64,000 bases of DNA from Streptomyces sp. 2131.1 (GCF_900105515.1 NZ_FNSY01000001.1:1488001-1552000); one strand, 5' to 3'; shown: positions 55,432 to 64,000, counted from the stretch's first letter. Numbers and translations are program-made. Notes: a model not told the origin generated them from the sequence alone.

Positions 55432-57792
55432 GTGAAAATCAATCGTCGCCTGGTTCTCCTGGTCACCGCGCCCCTCACAGTGGCGGTCGCCTTCTCGGCC
55501 CTGGCCCTCGCACCCGCGACCAATCAGGCGCTGCAGGCGAACCGGCTGGCCGACATGGTCGACGTCGCCGCCGGCGCCGCCGACTTAGCCCACCAGCTGC
55601 AGCACGAGCGGGCCGCGGCCACCGCGCTGGTGTCCCACCAGGGAGACTCCTCCGCCTTCCAGGAGAGCTCCGACGCCACCGACAAGAGCATCGCCGCCTT
55701 CAACAGCCGCATCGGCCGGCTCTCCGAGGTCCCCGGAAGCGCCCAGGAGGCGCTGAACCGCATCGACCGCTTCACCGACGAACTCCCGGCCCTGCGCGCC
55801 CAGGTGCGTTCCGGCTCCACCACCATCTCGGCGCTCGCCTTCGGCTACCGGATCGTGATCGCGGACCTCAACGGCTACCGCGACGGCATCGCGCAGGCCG
55901 ACGGTGTCGACGCGGACATCGCCGACCGCATACGTGCGGCCGCCGCACTCTCCGAGGCCGCCGAGCACACCGCCCAGGAGCAGGTCACCGTCATGAGGGC
56001 GCAGGCCGCGGGCGGCTTCACCGTCGCCTCCCAGCGCACCTTCGACGCCAGCCGGCTCGGCTACACCGAGTCGACCGGGGTGATGTTCGGCCTCGGCCCG
56101 GGCGAGTGGCGGACCTGGCTGGAACGCACCCTCTCCGGCCCGAAGGCCCGGGAGGCGCGGAAGCTGGAGGACCGGATCGGGCGCGCCGACCCCAGCAAGG
56201 TGCTCGACGTCACCCCGAAGCAGTGGCTGAAGGCCTCCGAGGACCGCCAGACGCTGCTGCGCCAGGTCGAGGAGCGGATCGACGGGTCCGTCGCCGCGAC
56301 GGTCGACGCGGAGCGCACCAGGCTGCTGTGGACCGCCGGCGGCGAGGTCGCCCTGGTGCTCCTGACCCTGGTGGGCGTCGTCCTGGTCGCCGTACGCCTC
56401 GGCCGGGTCATGATCCGGCGGCTGCGCTACCTGCGCAACGCCGCGCACGAGGTCGCCCACACCGGGCTGCCCGCCGTCATGAGCGAGCTGTCCCAGCCCG
56501 GCGCGCTGAGCGGGTCCACACCCGAGCAGGTAGCGCAGCGCACCGGCAACCCGGTCGAGACCACGGGCGGCGACGAGATCGGCGAGGTCGGTGAGGCGTT
56601 CAACGCCGTCCACCACGAGGCCGTGCGTCTGGCCGCCGAACAGGCCCGGGTGCACGAGCAGTTCGCCGAAACGCTGGTACGGGTCGCCCGCCGCGGCGCC
56701 CAGCTCACCAGCGTCATGGTGTCCGAGCTGGACACCGTGCAGCGCGACGAGGCCGACCCGGAGCGCATGAAGACGCTCTTCGCCCTCGACCACCTCGCCA
56801 TCCGCATGGAGCGCAACACCAACAACCTGCTGGTGCTGGGCGGTTACGGCAACGCCCGGGTGCGGTCGGCCGACATCGGCTGTTCCACCGTCATCGTGGC
56901 GGCGGCCCAGCAGATCGAACGCTTCGACCGGGTCTCCCTCGGTGCCATCGAGGCGGGCATCGGCATCGCCGCCCGCGCCGTGCACGACGTGGCGCACATC
57001 CTGGCGGAGCTGCTCGACAACGCCACGCGCTTCTCGCCGCCCGACGTCCAGGTCGGGGTCGCCGTCTGGCGGCTGTGGGACCGGGCGGTCGTCCAGATCG
57101 TCGACGAGGGCGTGGGGATCTCCGCGGAACGCCGAGCCGTGCTCAACGCCGCGCTGCGCGAGCCGACGGCGGGCATCGGGGACGTGCGGTCCATGGGTCT
57201 GCACGTGGTGGCGCGGCTCGCCGCGCGGCACGGCATCGTTGTCGAGCTCCGCGACTCCTCGGGCCCCGGCACCATCGCCGAGGTCACCCTGCCCAAGGGC
57301 GTGCTCGCCGAGGTGTCCGCGGAACCGGACCTGCCGGTCGAGAACGGCTTCGAGTCGCCCCGTACCGTCATCACCCGCCGGAAGCCGAAGGACGTGCGCG
57401 GACGGGTCGGCCGGCCGGTCGGCGCGGGCGTCGCGGGCGGCACAGCGGCCCCGGCCCCGCGCGCGGAGCACGGGGACCGGGAACGCACGGACGGCACCGA
57501 CGCACCCGCCCCGCACCCCGTGCACGACGAGCCGGCCTCGCGCATCGCGGGCGTCAGCGCGTCCGGGCTGCCGGTCCGCAAGCGCAGCGCGCCCCAGCAG
57601 TGGCCCGTACGGGAGAAGCGGGGCGGAACCGAGCAGCGGCCCGGCGCAGGTGCGCCGCGACCGACCCCCCGCCGCCGGGACTCCCGGCAGGTCTCCGACG
57701 TCCTCGCGGCCTACGCGCAGGGCATCAACCGGAGCACGAACCCCCGCGGGCGTCCCGCCAACAATGACGACACCGAACGGACCAAGAAATGA
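55432..57792 (+). CDS. Nitrate/nitrite-type sensor kinase with TTA codon
   Basis: A 786-residue membrane sensor kinase. Helix 1 (about 5-25) and helix 2 (about 303-325) bracket a NIT-like sensor. A HAMP region, dimerisation helix with LDHLAIRM histidine near 452, and HATPase domain (N-box ILAELLDNATRFSPP near 525, VDEGVGIS, then GPGTIAEVTLP) follow. The C-terminal 160 residues are disordered and basic. The leucine codon at 55585-55587 (codon 52) is TTA, so translation should need the bldA tRNA. GTG 55432 has GGAG eight bases upstream. The stop overlaps the next ATG (ATGA). Confidence 0.9.
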   Translation: MKINRRLVLLVTAPLTVAVAFSALALAPATNQALQANRLADMVDVAAGAADLAHQLQHERAAATALVSHQGDSSAFQESSDATDKSIAAFNSRIGRLSEVPGSAQEALNRIDRFTDELPALRAQVRSGSTTISALAFGYRIVIADLNGYRDGIAQADGVDADIADRIRAAAALSEAAEHTAQEQVTVMRAQAAGGFTVASQRTFDASRLGYTESTGVMFGLGPGEWRTWLERTLSGPKAREARKLEDRIGRADPSKVLDVTPKQWLKASEDRQTLLRQVEERIDGSVAATVDAERTRLLWTAGGEVALVLLTLVGVVLVAVRLGRVMIRRLRYLRNAAHEVAHTGLPAVMSELSQPGALSGSTPEQVAQRTGNPVETTGGDEIGEVGEAFNAVHHEAVRLAAEQARVHEQFAETLVRVARRGAQLTSVMVSELDTVQRDEADPERMKTLFALDHLAIRMERNTNNLLVLGGYGNARVRSADIGCSTVIVAAAQQIERFDRVSLGAIEAGIGIAARAVHDVAHILAELLDNATRFSPPDVQVGVAVWRLWDRAVVQIVDEGVGISAERRAVLNAALREPTAGIGDVRSMGLHVVARLAARHGIVVELRDSSGPGTIAEVTLPKGVLAEVSAEPDLPVENGFESPRTVITRRKPKDVRGRVGRPVGAGVAGGTAAPAPRAEHGDRERTDGTDAPAPHPVHDEPASRIAGVSASGLPVRKRSAPQQWPVREKRGGTEQRPGAGAPRPTPRRRDSRQVSDVLAAYAQGINRSTNPRGRPANNDDTERTKK

Positions 57793-58193
57793 CCTCACCC
57801 ACCGACCTGAGCTGGATCCTGAGCGACTTCGCCGGACGCGTCCCGGAAGTCACCCAGGCGATAGCCGTGTCCGTGGACGGACTCGCGCTCGCGTTCACCG
57901 GCGTGGAGCGCGACGACGCCGACCGGCTGGCCGCCATCGCCTCCGGCGTCGTCAACCTGCTGTCCGCAGCGGCCCAGTTGACCGACACCGACCCGGTGGA
58001 GCACAGCCTGACCGCGATGGAGGGCGGCTACATGTTCTCCATGGCCGTCTCCAGCGGTGCCTCGCTCCTGGTCATGACCACCAGGGACGCGGACATCGGC
58101 GAGGTCAGCTACATGATGTCCGAGCTGATCAACCAGGTCGGCGACTCGCTGTCCCCCCGGGCCCGTTCCCCGCACACCTCCCCCACGCACTGA
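57789..58193 (+). CDS. Roadblock/LC7 domain protein
   Basis: A 134-residue roadblock protein coupled to the TTA kinase by a four-base overlap. The fold is seen in AIAVSVDGLALAFTGV near 25, the helix DRLAAIASGVVNLLSAA, and MFSMAVSSGASLLVMTT near 80. No DUF742 or GTPase gene follows, unlike conservons 1 and 2, so this is a reduced unit. It is followed 83 bp later by an ABC importer on the same strand. Confidence 0.9.
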   Translation: MTSPTDLSWILSDFAGRVPEVTQAIAVSVDGLALAFTGVERDDADRLAAIASGVVNLLSAAAQLTDTDPVEHSLTAMEGGYMFSMAVSSGASLLVMTTRDADIGEVSYMMSELINQVGDSLSPRARSPHTSPTH

Positions 58194-58276
58194 CCCGGCC
58201 GTTCCCCCACGGCCCACCGACCCGTCCGCGGAGCCCCCTCCGCGGCGGGTCACACCGTTGTCCGACCACTCCCCCG

Positions 58277-59485
58277 ATGAGAGCCCTCATGTTCTTCGAC
58301 ATACCCCGCCGCAGATTCGTCCGGCCGGCCGGCGCCGCCGCCCTCGCCCTGGGCCTGGCCGCCGTCACCGGCTGCAGCAGCGACAGCGGGTCCGACGACG
58401 CGACCGTCAAGATCGGACTGGTCGCCTCGCTGTCCGGCACCTACAAGCCGGTCGGCACCGACCTGCGGGACGGCTTCGACCTGTACCTGAAGACGCACGA
58501 CAACAAGCTGGGCGGGCGCAAGGTCGAGCTCGTCGTCGCCGACGAGGGCGACGGCCCGCCGACCGCGGTGCCGGCCGCCACCAAGCTGGTCAAGAAGGAC
58601 AAGGTCGACGTGCTGACCGGCCTCGTCAGCGGTGGCTCGGTCAACGCGGTGCTGCCGCTGGTCAACCAGGCCAAGATCCCGTTCCTCGGCTCCAACGCGC
58701 GGCCCGAGGTCAAGGACGCCACGTATGTCTGGACGACGAGCTTCATGTCCGACGAGCCGGGCAAGGCCATCGCCCCGTACGTCAAGGAGAAGGTGAACGG
58801 CCCGGTCTACGCGATCGGTCCGGACTACCAGGGCGGTTACGACGAACTGCGCGGGTTCACCGACGAGTTCAAGCGCGTCGGCGGCAAGCTCGCCAACCCG
58901 GACGGCAAGACCAAGTGGACGCCGTTCCCGAAGACGACCAACTTCATGCCGTACTTCGCGGAGATCGCCAAGACCGATGCCAAGGCGGTCTACTGCTTCT
59001 ACGCCGGCAAGGCCGCGATCGACTTCGCCAAGCAGTACGCGCAGTCCGACGTCGCCGACCTGCCGCTGTACACGGCCTTCGTGACCGAGGGCAGCGTGCT
59101 CCAGGCCGAGGGCGACGCCGCCAAGGACATCTACTCCGTCCTGAACTACGCGCCGGACCTCGACAACGCGGCCAACCGCAAGTTCGCCTCCGACTGGACC
59201 GCCGAGCACGACACCCAGCCGACCACGTACGCGATGTCGTCCTACGACGCCGCCGGCGTGCTCGACAAGGCGATCGCGGACGCCGCGAAGAAGGGCGACG
59301 TGACGTCGGAGACCATCAACAAGGCCATCGCCGGCCTCGGCCAGATCGACAGCCCGCGCGGTGCCTGGGAGTTCAGCGAGAAGGCGCACGCGCCGGTGCA
59401 GACGTGGTACCTGCGCCAGGTGCGCCCGGACGGCAAGCAGCTGTCCAACGTCATGGTCCAGGACCTGGCGACGCTCGGCGGCTGA
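58277..59485 (+). CDS. Branched-chain amino acid-type ABC transporter substrate-binding lipoprotein
   Basis: A 402-residue LivK-type binding protein. Its signal has a lipobox LAAVTGC with the lipid-bearing cysteine near 33. The mature part starts VKIGLVASLSGTYKPVGTDLRDGFDLYL (partly quoted), the standard family opening, and continues with two Leu/Ile/Val-binding lobes. The substrate could be a branched-chain amino acid, urea, an amide or an aromatic acid. ATG 58277 is used; ATG 58289 is an alternative. First gene of the importer, two bases before the permease start region. Confidence 0.9.
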   Translation: MRALMFFDIPRRRFVRPAGAAALALGLAAVTGCSSDSGSDDATVKIGLVASLSGTYKPVGTDLRDGFDLYLKTHDNKLGGRKVELVVADEGDGPPTAVPAATKLVKKDKVDVLTGLVSGGSVNAVLPLVNQAKIPFLGSNARPEVKDATYVWTTSFMSDEPGKAIAPYVKEKVNGPVYAIGPDYQGGYDELRGFTDEFKRVGGKLANPDGKTKWTPFPKTTNFMPYFAEIAKTDAKAVYCFYAGKAAIDFAKQYAQSDVADLPLYTAFVTEGSVLQAEGDAAKDIYSVLNYAPDLDNAANRKFASDWTAEHDTQPTTYAMSSYDAAGVLDKAIADAAKKGDVTSETINKAIAGLGQIDSPRGAWEFSEKAHAPVQTWYLRQVRPDGKQLSNVMVQDLATLGG

Positions 59486-59486
59486 C

Positions 59487-61454
59487 ATGGAGCTCCTCGA
59501 TGCCCACCTCGTGCCGGCGGTGGACGGCGTGGCCTACGGGCTGCTGCTGTTCGTGGTCGCCGCCGGACTGAGTCTCGCGTTCGGCACGGCCGGCGTGCTG
59601 AACCTCTCGCACGGCATGCTGTACGCGATCGGCGCCTACACCGGCACCGAGCTGAGCGACGGAACGTGGGGCGGCCTCGCCCTCGGCCTGGCCGCGGGCA
59701 CCGCGGCCGCGGCCCTGGCCGGGGCGGGCCTGTCGGCCGCCACCGTTCCGCTCGCCCGGCGTGGGCATCTCGCTCAGGCCCTGCTGACGTTCGGGACAGC
59801 CCTGGTCGGCGGTGATCTGCTCATCCAGTTCTTCGGGGCGGACGAGCTGCCGGTGCGCGTCCCCGGCGCGCTGGACTCCTCGGTCCACCTGCTGGGCCAC
59901 CGCTACCCCGCCTACCGGCTCTGCTTCATCGCCATGGCCGTCGCCCTGGCGGCCTTCGGTACGTGGGTGCTGACCCGGACCCGGGTGGGCGCGGCGGTAC
60001 GCGCGTCGGCGGACGACCCCCAGATGCTCGCCGCCACCGGCCACAACCCCCGGGCCGTGCACACCGGTGTGCTCGCCGCGGCGGGGGCGCTGGCCGGTGC
60101 GGCGGGCGTGCTCGGGGCGCCGATCATCGGCCCCGGGCCCGGCACGTCCGAGAACGTGCTGATGCTGTCCCTCGTGGTGGTCGTCCTCGGCGGGCTCCGC
60201 TCGCTGTGGGCGACGCTCGCGGCCTCGGTCGCCGTGGGCGAGGTCCAGACCCTGGGCGTCTCGGTGCTGCCGGACCTGGCACCGTACCTGCTGTTCGCGG
60301 CGATGGCGGCGGTGCTGGTGTTCCGCTCCCGCTTCACGGAGCCGGAGGCGCACGAGGAGCGGGGCCCGTCCTCCGACCCGGTCTCCCGGCTGCGGCGGCT
60401 CCTCGCCGCCCGGTGGGAGAACCGGCCGCGTGCGGCGGCGCCCGCTCCGACGGCTCCCGCTCGGCTCGGTGCCTGGCTGCACTCGGCCGGGTGGCGTCAG
60501 GCCGTCCCGCTGCTGGTGCTGCTCGCCGTCCTGTTCGCGCTGCCGGGGGTGCTCGACCCGTACAGCATCTCGCTCGCCGGGTCCGCCCTGGCGCTCGGGC
60601 TGCTCGCGGTCAGTGTCACCGTCCTGACCGGGTACGCCGGGCTGCCCACGCTCGGGCAGACCGCCCCGTTCGCCGTCGGCGCGTACGCCACCGCCAACCT
60701 GGCCGACGCCGGGTGGACGGCGGGCCCGGTCCAGATCGTCCTGTCGGCGCTCGCCGCCGCGGTGTTCTCGGCGGTGACCGGACCCGCGGTGATCCGGGCC
60801 CGGGGCACCACGGTGCTGATGATCACCCTCGCGGTCGGCGAGCTGACGAGCGCGGTGATCAACCAGGTCAAGTCCGTCACCGGCGGCGCGGACGGGCTGG
60901 TCGGCTTCCCGGCCACCCGGGCGCTGTGGAGTGGCGAGGGCATGACCGAGGAGCGCGAGCTGTACGTGTACGCGGCCGTCGTCGCCGTCGTGGCGGTCGC
61001 CCTCACGCTGCTGGTCCTGCGCTCCCCGGCAGGCAAGCTGCTGACCGGCACCCGGGGCGCCGAGGCGCGGATGCGCGCGTCCGGCCACCCCGTGGGGCGC
61101 TATCTGCTCGTGGCCCACATCTGCGCGGGCGCGCTGGCCGGGGTCGGCGGCTCGCTGATGGTCACCGTCCAGCAGTACCTCTCCCCCGCCGACGTGGGCT
61201 TCGAGATCGCCGCGTTCGCGCTGCTCGCGGTCGTCATCGGCGGTACGACGTCGGTCATCGGCGCGCTGCTGGGCGCCGGGCTGATCGTCTTCACCCGGGA
61301 CTGGGTCGCCGGCTCCTGGCCCGGCCACGGGCCCCTGCTCCTCGGCGCGCTGTTCATCGCCGCCGTGTACCTGCTGCCGCGCGGTCTGGCCGGTCTGCGC
61401 ACCGCCGTCGGCCGCCCCGCGACCGCCGTCTCCACCGGGAAGGCCGCCCCATGA
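59487..61454 (+). CDS. Fused LivH-LivM ABC permease
   Basis: A 655-residue membrane protein in which both permease subunits of a Liv-type importer are fused. Residues 1-285 match LivH (GTAGVLNLSHGMLYAIGAY near 28, EAA-like loop VGAAVRASADDPQMLAATG near 170). A charged linker (about 287-330) leads to a LivM half (LTGYAGLPTLGQTAPFAVGAY near 380, GAEARMRASGHPVGRYLL near 530). Start ATG lies one base after the binding-protein stop. Fusion fixes a 1:1 heterodimer. The stop overlaps the ATPase start (ATGA). Confidence 0.9.
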   Translation: MELLDAHLVPAVDGVAYGLLLFVVAAGLSLAFGTAGVLNLSHGMLYAIGAYTGTELSDGTWGGLALGLAAGTAAAALAGAGLSAATVPLARRGHLAQALLTFGTALVGGDLLIQFFGADELPVRVPGALDSSVHLLGHRYPAYRLCFIAMAVALAAFGTWVLTRTRVGAAVRASADDPQMLAATGHNPRAVHTGVLAAAGALAGAAGVLGAPIIGPGPGTSENVLMLSLVVVVLGGLRSLWATLAASVAVGEVQTLGVSVLPDLAPYLLFAAMAAVLVFRSRFTEPEAHEERGPSSDPVSRLRRLLAARWENRPRAAAPAPTAPARLGAWLHSAGWRQAVPLLVLLAVLFALPGVLDPYSISLAGSALALGLLAVSVTVLTGYAGLPTLGQTAPFAVGAYATANLADAGWTAGPVQIVLSALAAAVFSAVTGPAVIRARGTTVLMITLAVGELTSAVINQVKSVTGGADGLVGFPATRALWSGEGMTEERELYVYAAVVAVVAVALTLLVLRSPAGKLLTGTRGAEARMRASGHPVGRYLLVAHICAGALAGVGGSLMVTVQQYLSPADVGFEIAAFALLAVVIGGTTSVIGALLGAGLIVFTRDWVAGSWPGHGPLLLGALFIAAVYLLPRGLAGLRTAVGRPATAVSTGKAAP

Positions 61455-62257
61455 CGCCCACACCGAACACCGCGCAGCCGGCCCCCGTGCTCGGCCTCGA
61501 CCGCGTCACCCGCAGGTACGGCAGCCTCACCGCCGTCGACGAGGTCTCCCTGCGGCTGCCCGCGGGCGCCCGGCACGCCGTGATCGGCCCCAACGGCGCC
61601 GGCAAGACGACCCTGCTCAACCTCGTCGCGGGCACCGACCGGCCCGACCACGGCACGATCGCGCTGAACGGGACCGACGTCACCCGCGCGTCCACCGCGA
61701 AGCGCAGCCGGCTGGGGATCGCCCGGAGCTTCCAGCAGCCGTCCGTCATCGCCGAACTGACGGTGCTGGACAACATCGTGCTGGCCGGCTGGGTGCACCA
61801 CCCGAAGCGCAGGGGCGCCTGGCGCAGCCGGTCCCGCTACCGGCTCCACACCGAGTCGGCCCTGCACCACCTGGAGACCGTCGGGCTCGCGGACCTCGCG
61901 CACCGGCCGGCCTCCACGCTCTCCCACGGGCAGCGCCGCATGCTCGACCTGGCGGCGGCCCTGGCGGGCGATCCCCGGCTGCTGCTCCTGGACGAGCCGG
62001 CGGCCGGGCTGACCGACGGCGACATCGGGCGGCTGCTGGCGATCCTGGGCGCCCTGCCCCCGAGCGTGGCGGTCGTGCTCGTCGAGCACCACGTCGAGGT
62101 GGTCGCCCAGGTCGCCACGTCGGTGACGGTGCTGGCGGCCGGCCGGGTGCTCGTGACCGGGCCGACCGGGGAGGCGCTCGCCCACCCGGAGGTCCGCGAC
62201 GCCTATCGGAACCCGCTGCAGCCCTTGGTCACCGACAGCCCCGACGCGAGAGGATGA
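61451..62257 (+). CDS. ABC transporter ATP-binding protein (LivG type)
   Basis: A 268-residue ATPase of the importer. Walker A is GPNGAGKTT near 44, the Q-loop region is ARSFQQPSVIAELTV near 93, the signature is LSHGQRRMLDLAAAL near 157 and Walker B is LLLLDEPAAGL near 177, with the switch in VLVEHHVEVV. A basic insertion HHPKRRGAWRSRSRYR lies where LivG proteins usually have a similar loop. Coupled to the permease by overlap; the second ATPase starts 10 bp after. Confidence 0.92.
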   Translation: MTPTPNTAQPAPVLGLDRVTRRYGSLTAVDEVSLRLPAGARHAVIGPNGAGKTTLLNLVAGTDRPDHGTIALNGTDVTRASTAKRSRLGIARSFQQPSVIAELTVLDNIVLAGWVHHPKRRGAWRSRSRYRLHTESALHHLETVGLADLAHRPASTLSHGQRRMLDLAAALAGDPRLLLLDEPAAGLTDGDIGRLLAILGALPPSVAVVLVEHHVEVVAQVATSVTVLAAGRVLVTGPTGEALAHPEVRDAYRNPLQPLVTDSPDARG

Positions 62258-62267
62258 CCGACCCCCG

Positions 62268-62996
62268 ATGCTCGAACTCACGGGCCTGACCGCGGGCTAC
62301 CACGGCGGCACGGTCCTCCACGGCCTCGACCTGTCCGTGCCCGCCGGCACGGTGCACGCCGTCGTCGGCCACAACGGCGCGGGCAAGACGACGCTCGTGC
62401 ACACCGTCGCCGGTCTGATGCGCCCGGACGCGGGCACGGTACGGCTGGACGGCCGGGACGTCACGGGACAGCCGGCGCACCGGATCGCCCGCGCCGGGAT
62501 CGGTCTCGTGCCGCAGGGCCGCCGGGTCTTCGCCAACCTGAGCGTCGCCGAGCACCTTCGGCTGTCGTACCGACCGCCGCGCGGGGGCGACGCCTCGCGG
62601 CCGAGTGTGTGGACGCCGGCGCGGGTGCTGGAGCTGCTCCCCCGGCTGGGCGAGCGACGCGGCAACCGGGGCGCCGACCTGTCCGGCGGGGAGCAGCAGA
62701 TGCTGGCCCTGGCCCGGGCGCTGCTCGGTTCGCCGAGCGTGCTGCTGCTCGACGAGCCGACGGAGGGCCTGGCGCCGGCCCTGGTCCGTCAGGTGCACGA
62801 GCTGGTGACCACACTGGCCGAGGAGGGCATCGCCGTACTCCTGGTGTCGCCGAGTCCGGCGACGGCGGCCCGGTGCGCGGACACCCTGACGGTGCTGACG
62901 TCGGGGCGGGTGGGGCTGCGGCTGGACGGGGCCGGGGCCCGCGAGGACCCGACGGCCCTGCACGCGGCGCTCGAACTGGCGCCGACGGGCGCCTGA
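62268..62996 (+). CDS. ABC transporter ATP-binding protein (LivF type)
   Basis: A 242-residue second ATPase. Walker A is GHNGAGKTT near 36, the LivF motif VPQGRRVFANLSVAEHL near 81, the signature is LSGGEQQMLALARAL near 141 and Walker B is VLLLDEPTEGLAP near 161. The switch position that usually reads LLVEQ in LivF reads LLVSPSPATAARCAD near 191, which is unusual. The C-terminus is short. Last gene of the unit, followed by a strong terminator. Confidence 0.92.
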   Translation: MLELTGLTAGYHGGTVLHGLDLSVPAGTVHAVVGHNGAGKTTLVHTVAGLMRPDAGTVRLDGRDVTGQPAHRIARAGIGLVPQGRRVFANLSVAEHLRLSYRPPRGGDASRPSVWTPARVLELLPRLGERRGNRGADLSGGEQQMLALARALLGSPSVLLLDEPTEGLAPALVRQVHELVTTLAEEGIAVLLVSPSPATAARCADTLTVLTSGRVGLRLDGAGAREDPTALHAALELAPTGA

Positions 62997-62997
62997 C

Positions 62998-63030
62998 GTA
63001 CGCGGGGAGGTAGCGCCCCTCCCCGCGTAC
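62998..63030. terminator. Bidirectional hairpin terminator
   Basis: A perfect 13-bp stem (62998-63010 with 63018-63030) with a seven-base loop between the convergent LivF-like and monooxygenase genes. Confidence 0.88.
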
Positions 63031-63036
63031 GCGGGG

Positions 63037-64000
63037 TTACCTGACCTTCAGGCTGTGGCCGCCGAAGCCGCTGCTGCGGTCGGAGCCGCTGTTCTGCTCC
63101 TGCCACCAGGCGTCGAACTCGGGCTGGCCCATGGCCGACCAGTCGGGAGTGTTCTCGACCTGGGTGCTGCCCATCCGGCGGGCGAGGGCGACCATGGCGG
63201 AGCCGACGGGGCCGCGGCCCGCGTCGTACCGCTCCAGCACGTCCTTCCAACTGTCCCCGGCGATCCAGGCGGCCTCCAGCGCGGTGGCGTCCTGGAGCGC
63301 CTTCACGCTGCCGGCGCCGACGTGCGGGCGGGAGACGCTGGCGGCGTCGCCGACGAGCGCCATCCGTCCCGAGGTGTAATGCGGGACCGCGAGGTCGTAG
63401 ATGGGCTGGATGAAGGTGGTCGCGGCGGGCGTGCCGAGCACCTTGTCGGCCCAGAACGGCGGGAAGTGCTCCGCGACGAGGGCGCGCAGCCAGTCGGTCA
63501 CCTCGGAGTTGAGGCGGCCGGGCGGCAGCGAGGTGGGGGTGCGCAGGTCCGGGTGGAGGCCGTCGGTCTGCGGGGGCGTGGTGTAGAGCACCCAGTTGAG
63601 GCGGTGGCCGCCGGTGCCGTCCGGGATGCGGTAGATCATGCAGTGCCCGCCGGGGAAGACGATGTTGTGGGCGTCCAGCCCGTCCGACGGCAGACCGTCG
63701 ACGTCGTCGGACGCGCCGCGCCAGCCGATGTATCCGGCGTACTCCGGGCTGATCCCGGGGAACATCGCCTCGCGGACCACGGAGCGGTAGCCGTCGGCAC
63801 CGATGACCAGGTCGAAGCGCTCCTCGTGTCCGTCGGAGAGCCGCAGGGTCACCCCGTCGTCGGCCGGGTCCACGGCGGTGACCACGGCGCCGGAACGGTA
63901 GTCGACGCCCTCCGGCACCCGGTGGCGCAACTCGCTCCACAGGGAGCCCCAGTTGTAGGCGCGGAACGGGAACGGCTGCTGCCCGAAGCCCCGGCCGTGC
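63037..64000 (-). CDS. FAD-dependent monooxygenase, 3' part
   Basis: The C-terminal 320 residues of a flavoprotein monooxygenase whose start lies beyond the right window edge; the reading frame is open to base 64000 (segment LWSELRHRVPEGVDYRSG and before). Visible features are the DG motif VIGADGYRSVVREAMFPG and the GD motif region VGDAASVSRPHVGAGSVKALQDA. The C-terminus ends GFGGHSLKVR. It resembles class A hydroxylases of aromatic or polyketide substrates. The internal TTG at 63930 is not a real start, because homologous-looking sequence continues upstream. TAA stop. Confidence 0.85.
   Translation of the reverse strand, partial: HGRGFGQQPFPFRAYNWGSLWSELRHRVPEGVDYRSGAVVTAVDPADDGVTLRLSDGHEERFDLVIGADGYRSVVREAMFPGISPEYAGYIGWRGASDDVDGLPSDGLDAHNIVFPGGHCMIYRIPDGTGGHRLNWVLYTTPPQTDGLHPDLRTPTSLPPGRLNSEVTDWLRALVAEHFPPFWADKVLGTPAATTFIQPIYDLAVPHYTSGRMALVGDAASVSRPHVGAGSVKALQDATALEAAWIAGDSWKDVLERYDAGRGPVGSAMVALARRMGSTQVENTPDWSAMGQPEFDAWWQEQNSGSDRSSGFGGHSLKVR

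Noticed and set aside
63930..63930. TTG start of the last monooxygenase inside the window
   Set aside because: The frame remains open to base 64000 and the upstream residues look like normal enzyme sequence, so the gene is cut by the window end.

Overview
The window looks like chromosomal DNA from a Streptomyces-type actinomycete. GC content is very high, many genes start with GTG and a few with TTG, and operons are joined by ATGA/GTGA overlaps. It carries conservon (cvn) signalling cassettes, a SepF-like protein, a CebR-type box, and one in-frame TTA (bldA) codon that I could find. I see no rRNA, tRNA, CRISPR, insertion sequence, prophage or PKS/NRPS cluster. About 55 protein genes fill almost all of the 64 kb.

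Layout. 1-664: 5' end of an MrpA-type antiporter subunit (minus). 956-6499: conservon 1 (sensor kinase, roadblock, DUF742, GTPase) followed by an FAD monooxygenase. 6567-13857: an aromatic acyl-CoA catabolic cluster (RidA, acyl-CoA dehydrogenase, benzoate/2-aminobenzoate-CoA ligase type enzyme, PaaX regulator, fused flavin monooxygenase/old-yellow-enzyme protein, crotonase), with a shared palindromic operator in both promoter regions. 14100-18475: RsbW-like ATPase, amino-acid permease, ornithine carbamoyltransferase and arginine deiminase. 18542-24509: LLM oxidoreductase, homocysteine methyltransferase, Hen1 and Pnkp (RNA repair). 24587-26051: small proteins, a MazG-like pyrophosphohydrolase and SepF. 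26156-30137: conservon 2 with its P450. 30197-32692: metallo-hydrolase and a secreted ricin-type lectin. 32778-39942: sugar ABC importer, Gfo/Idh oxidoreductase, DeoR regulator and SIS-domain isomerase. 40021-43375: acidic unknown protein and a secreted GH74-CBM2 xyloglucanase under a CebR box. 43568-46742: DUF35 protein, TetR regulator and etfBA, joined by a paired operator. 46825-49636: macrolide-type glycosyltransferase (with a possible leader peptide) and a secreted lipase. 49827-54798: methyltransferase, membrane protein, AraC regulator and a resistance-type UvrA paralogue. 55432-62996: a third, reduced conservon (kinase plus roadblock only) running into a branched-chain-amino-acid type ABC importer. 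63037-64000: an FAD monooxygenase cut by the window end.

How the parts may work together. The aromatic cluster can be read as a CoA-dependent 2-aminobenzoate (anthranilate) route under PaaX control. The GH74 enzyme, the sugar importer and the SIS/DeoR pair point to use of plant and amino-sugar carbohydrates. The three conservon-like units link NIT-type or membrane sensors to small GTPase or transport outputs. The best candidates for something undescribed are the 22-bp-spaced operator pairs around the TetR/etf/DUF35 genes, the leaderless 8-codon ORF before the glycosyltransferase, and the TTA-containing reduced conservon attached to an ABC importer. All functions are read from sequence patterns and family memory; nothing was searched or computed.
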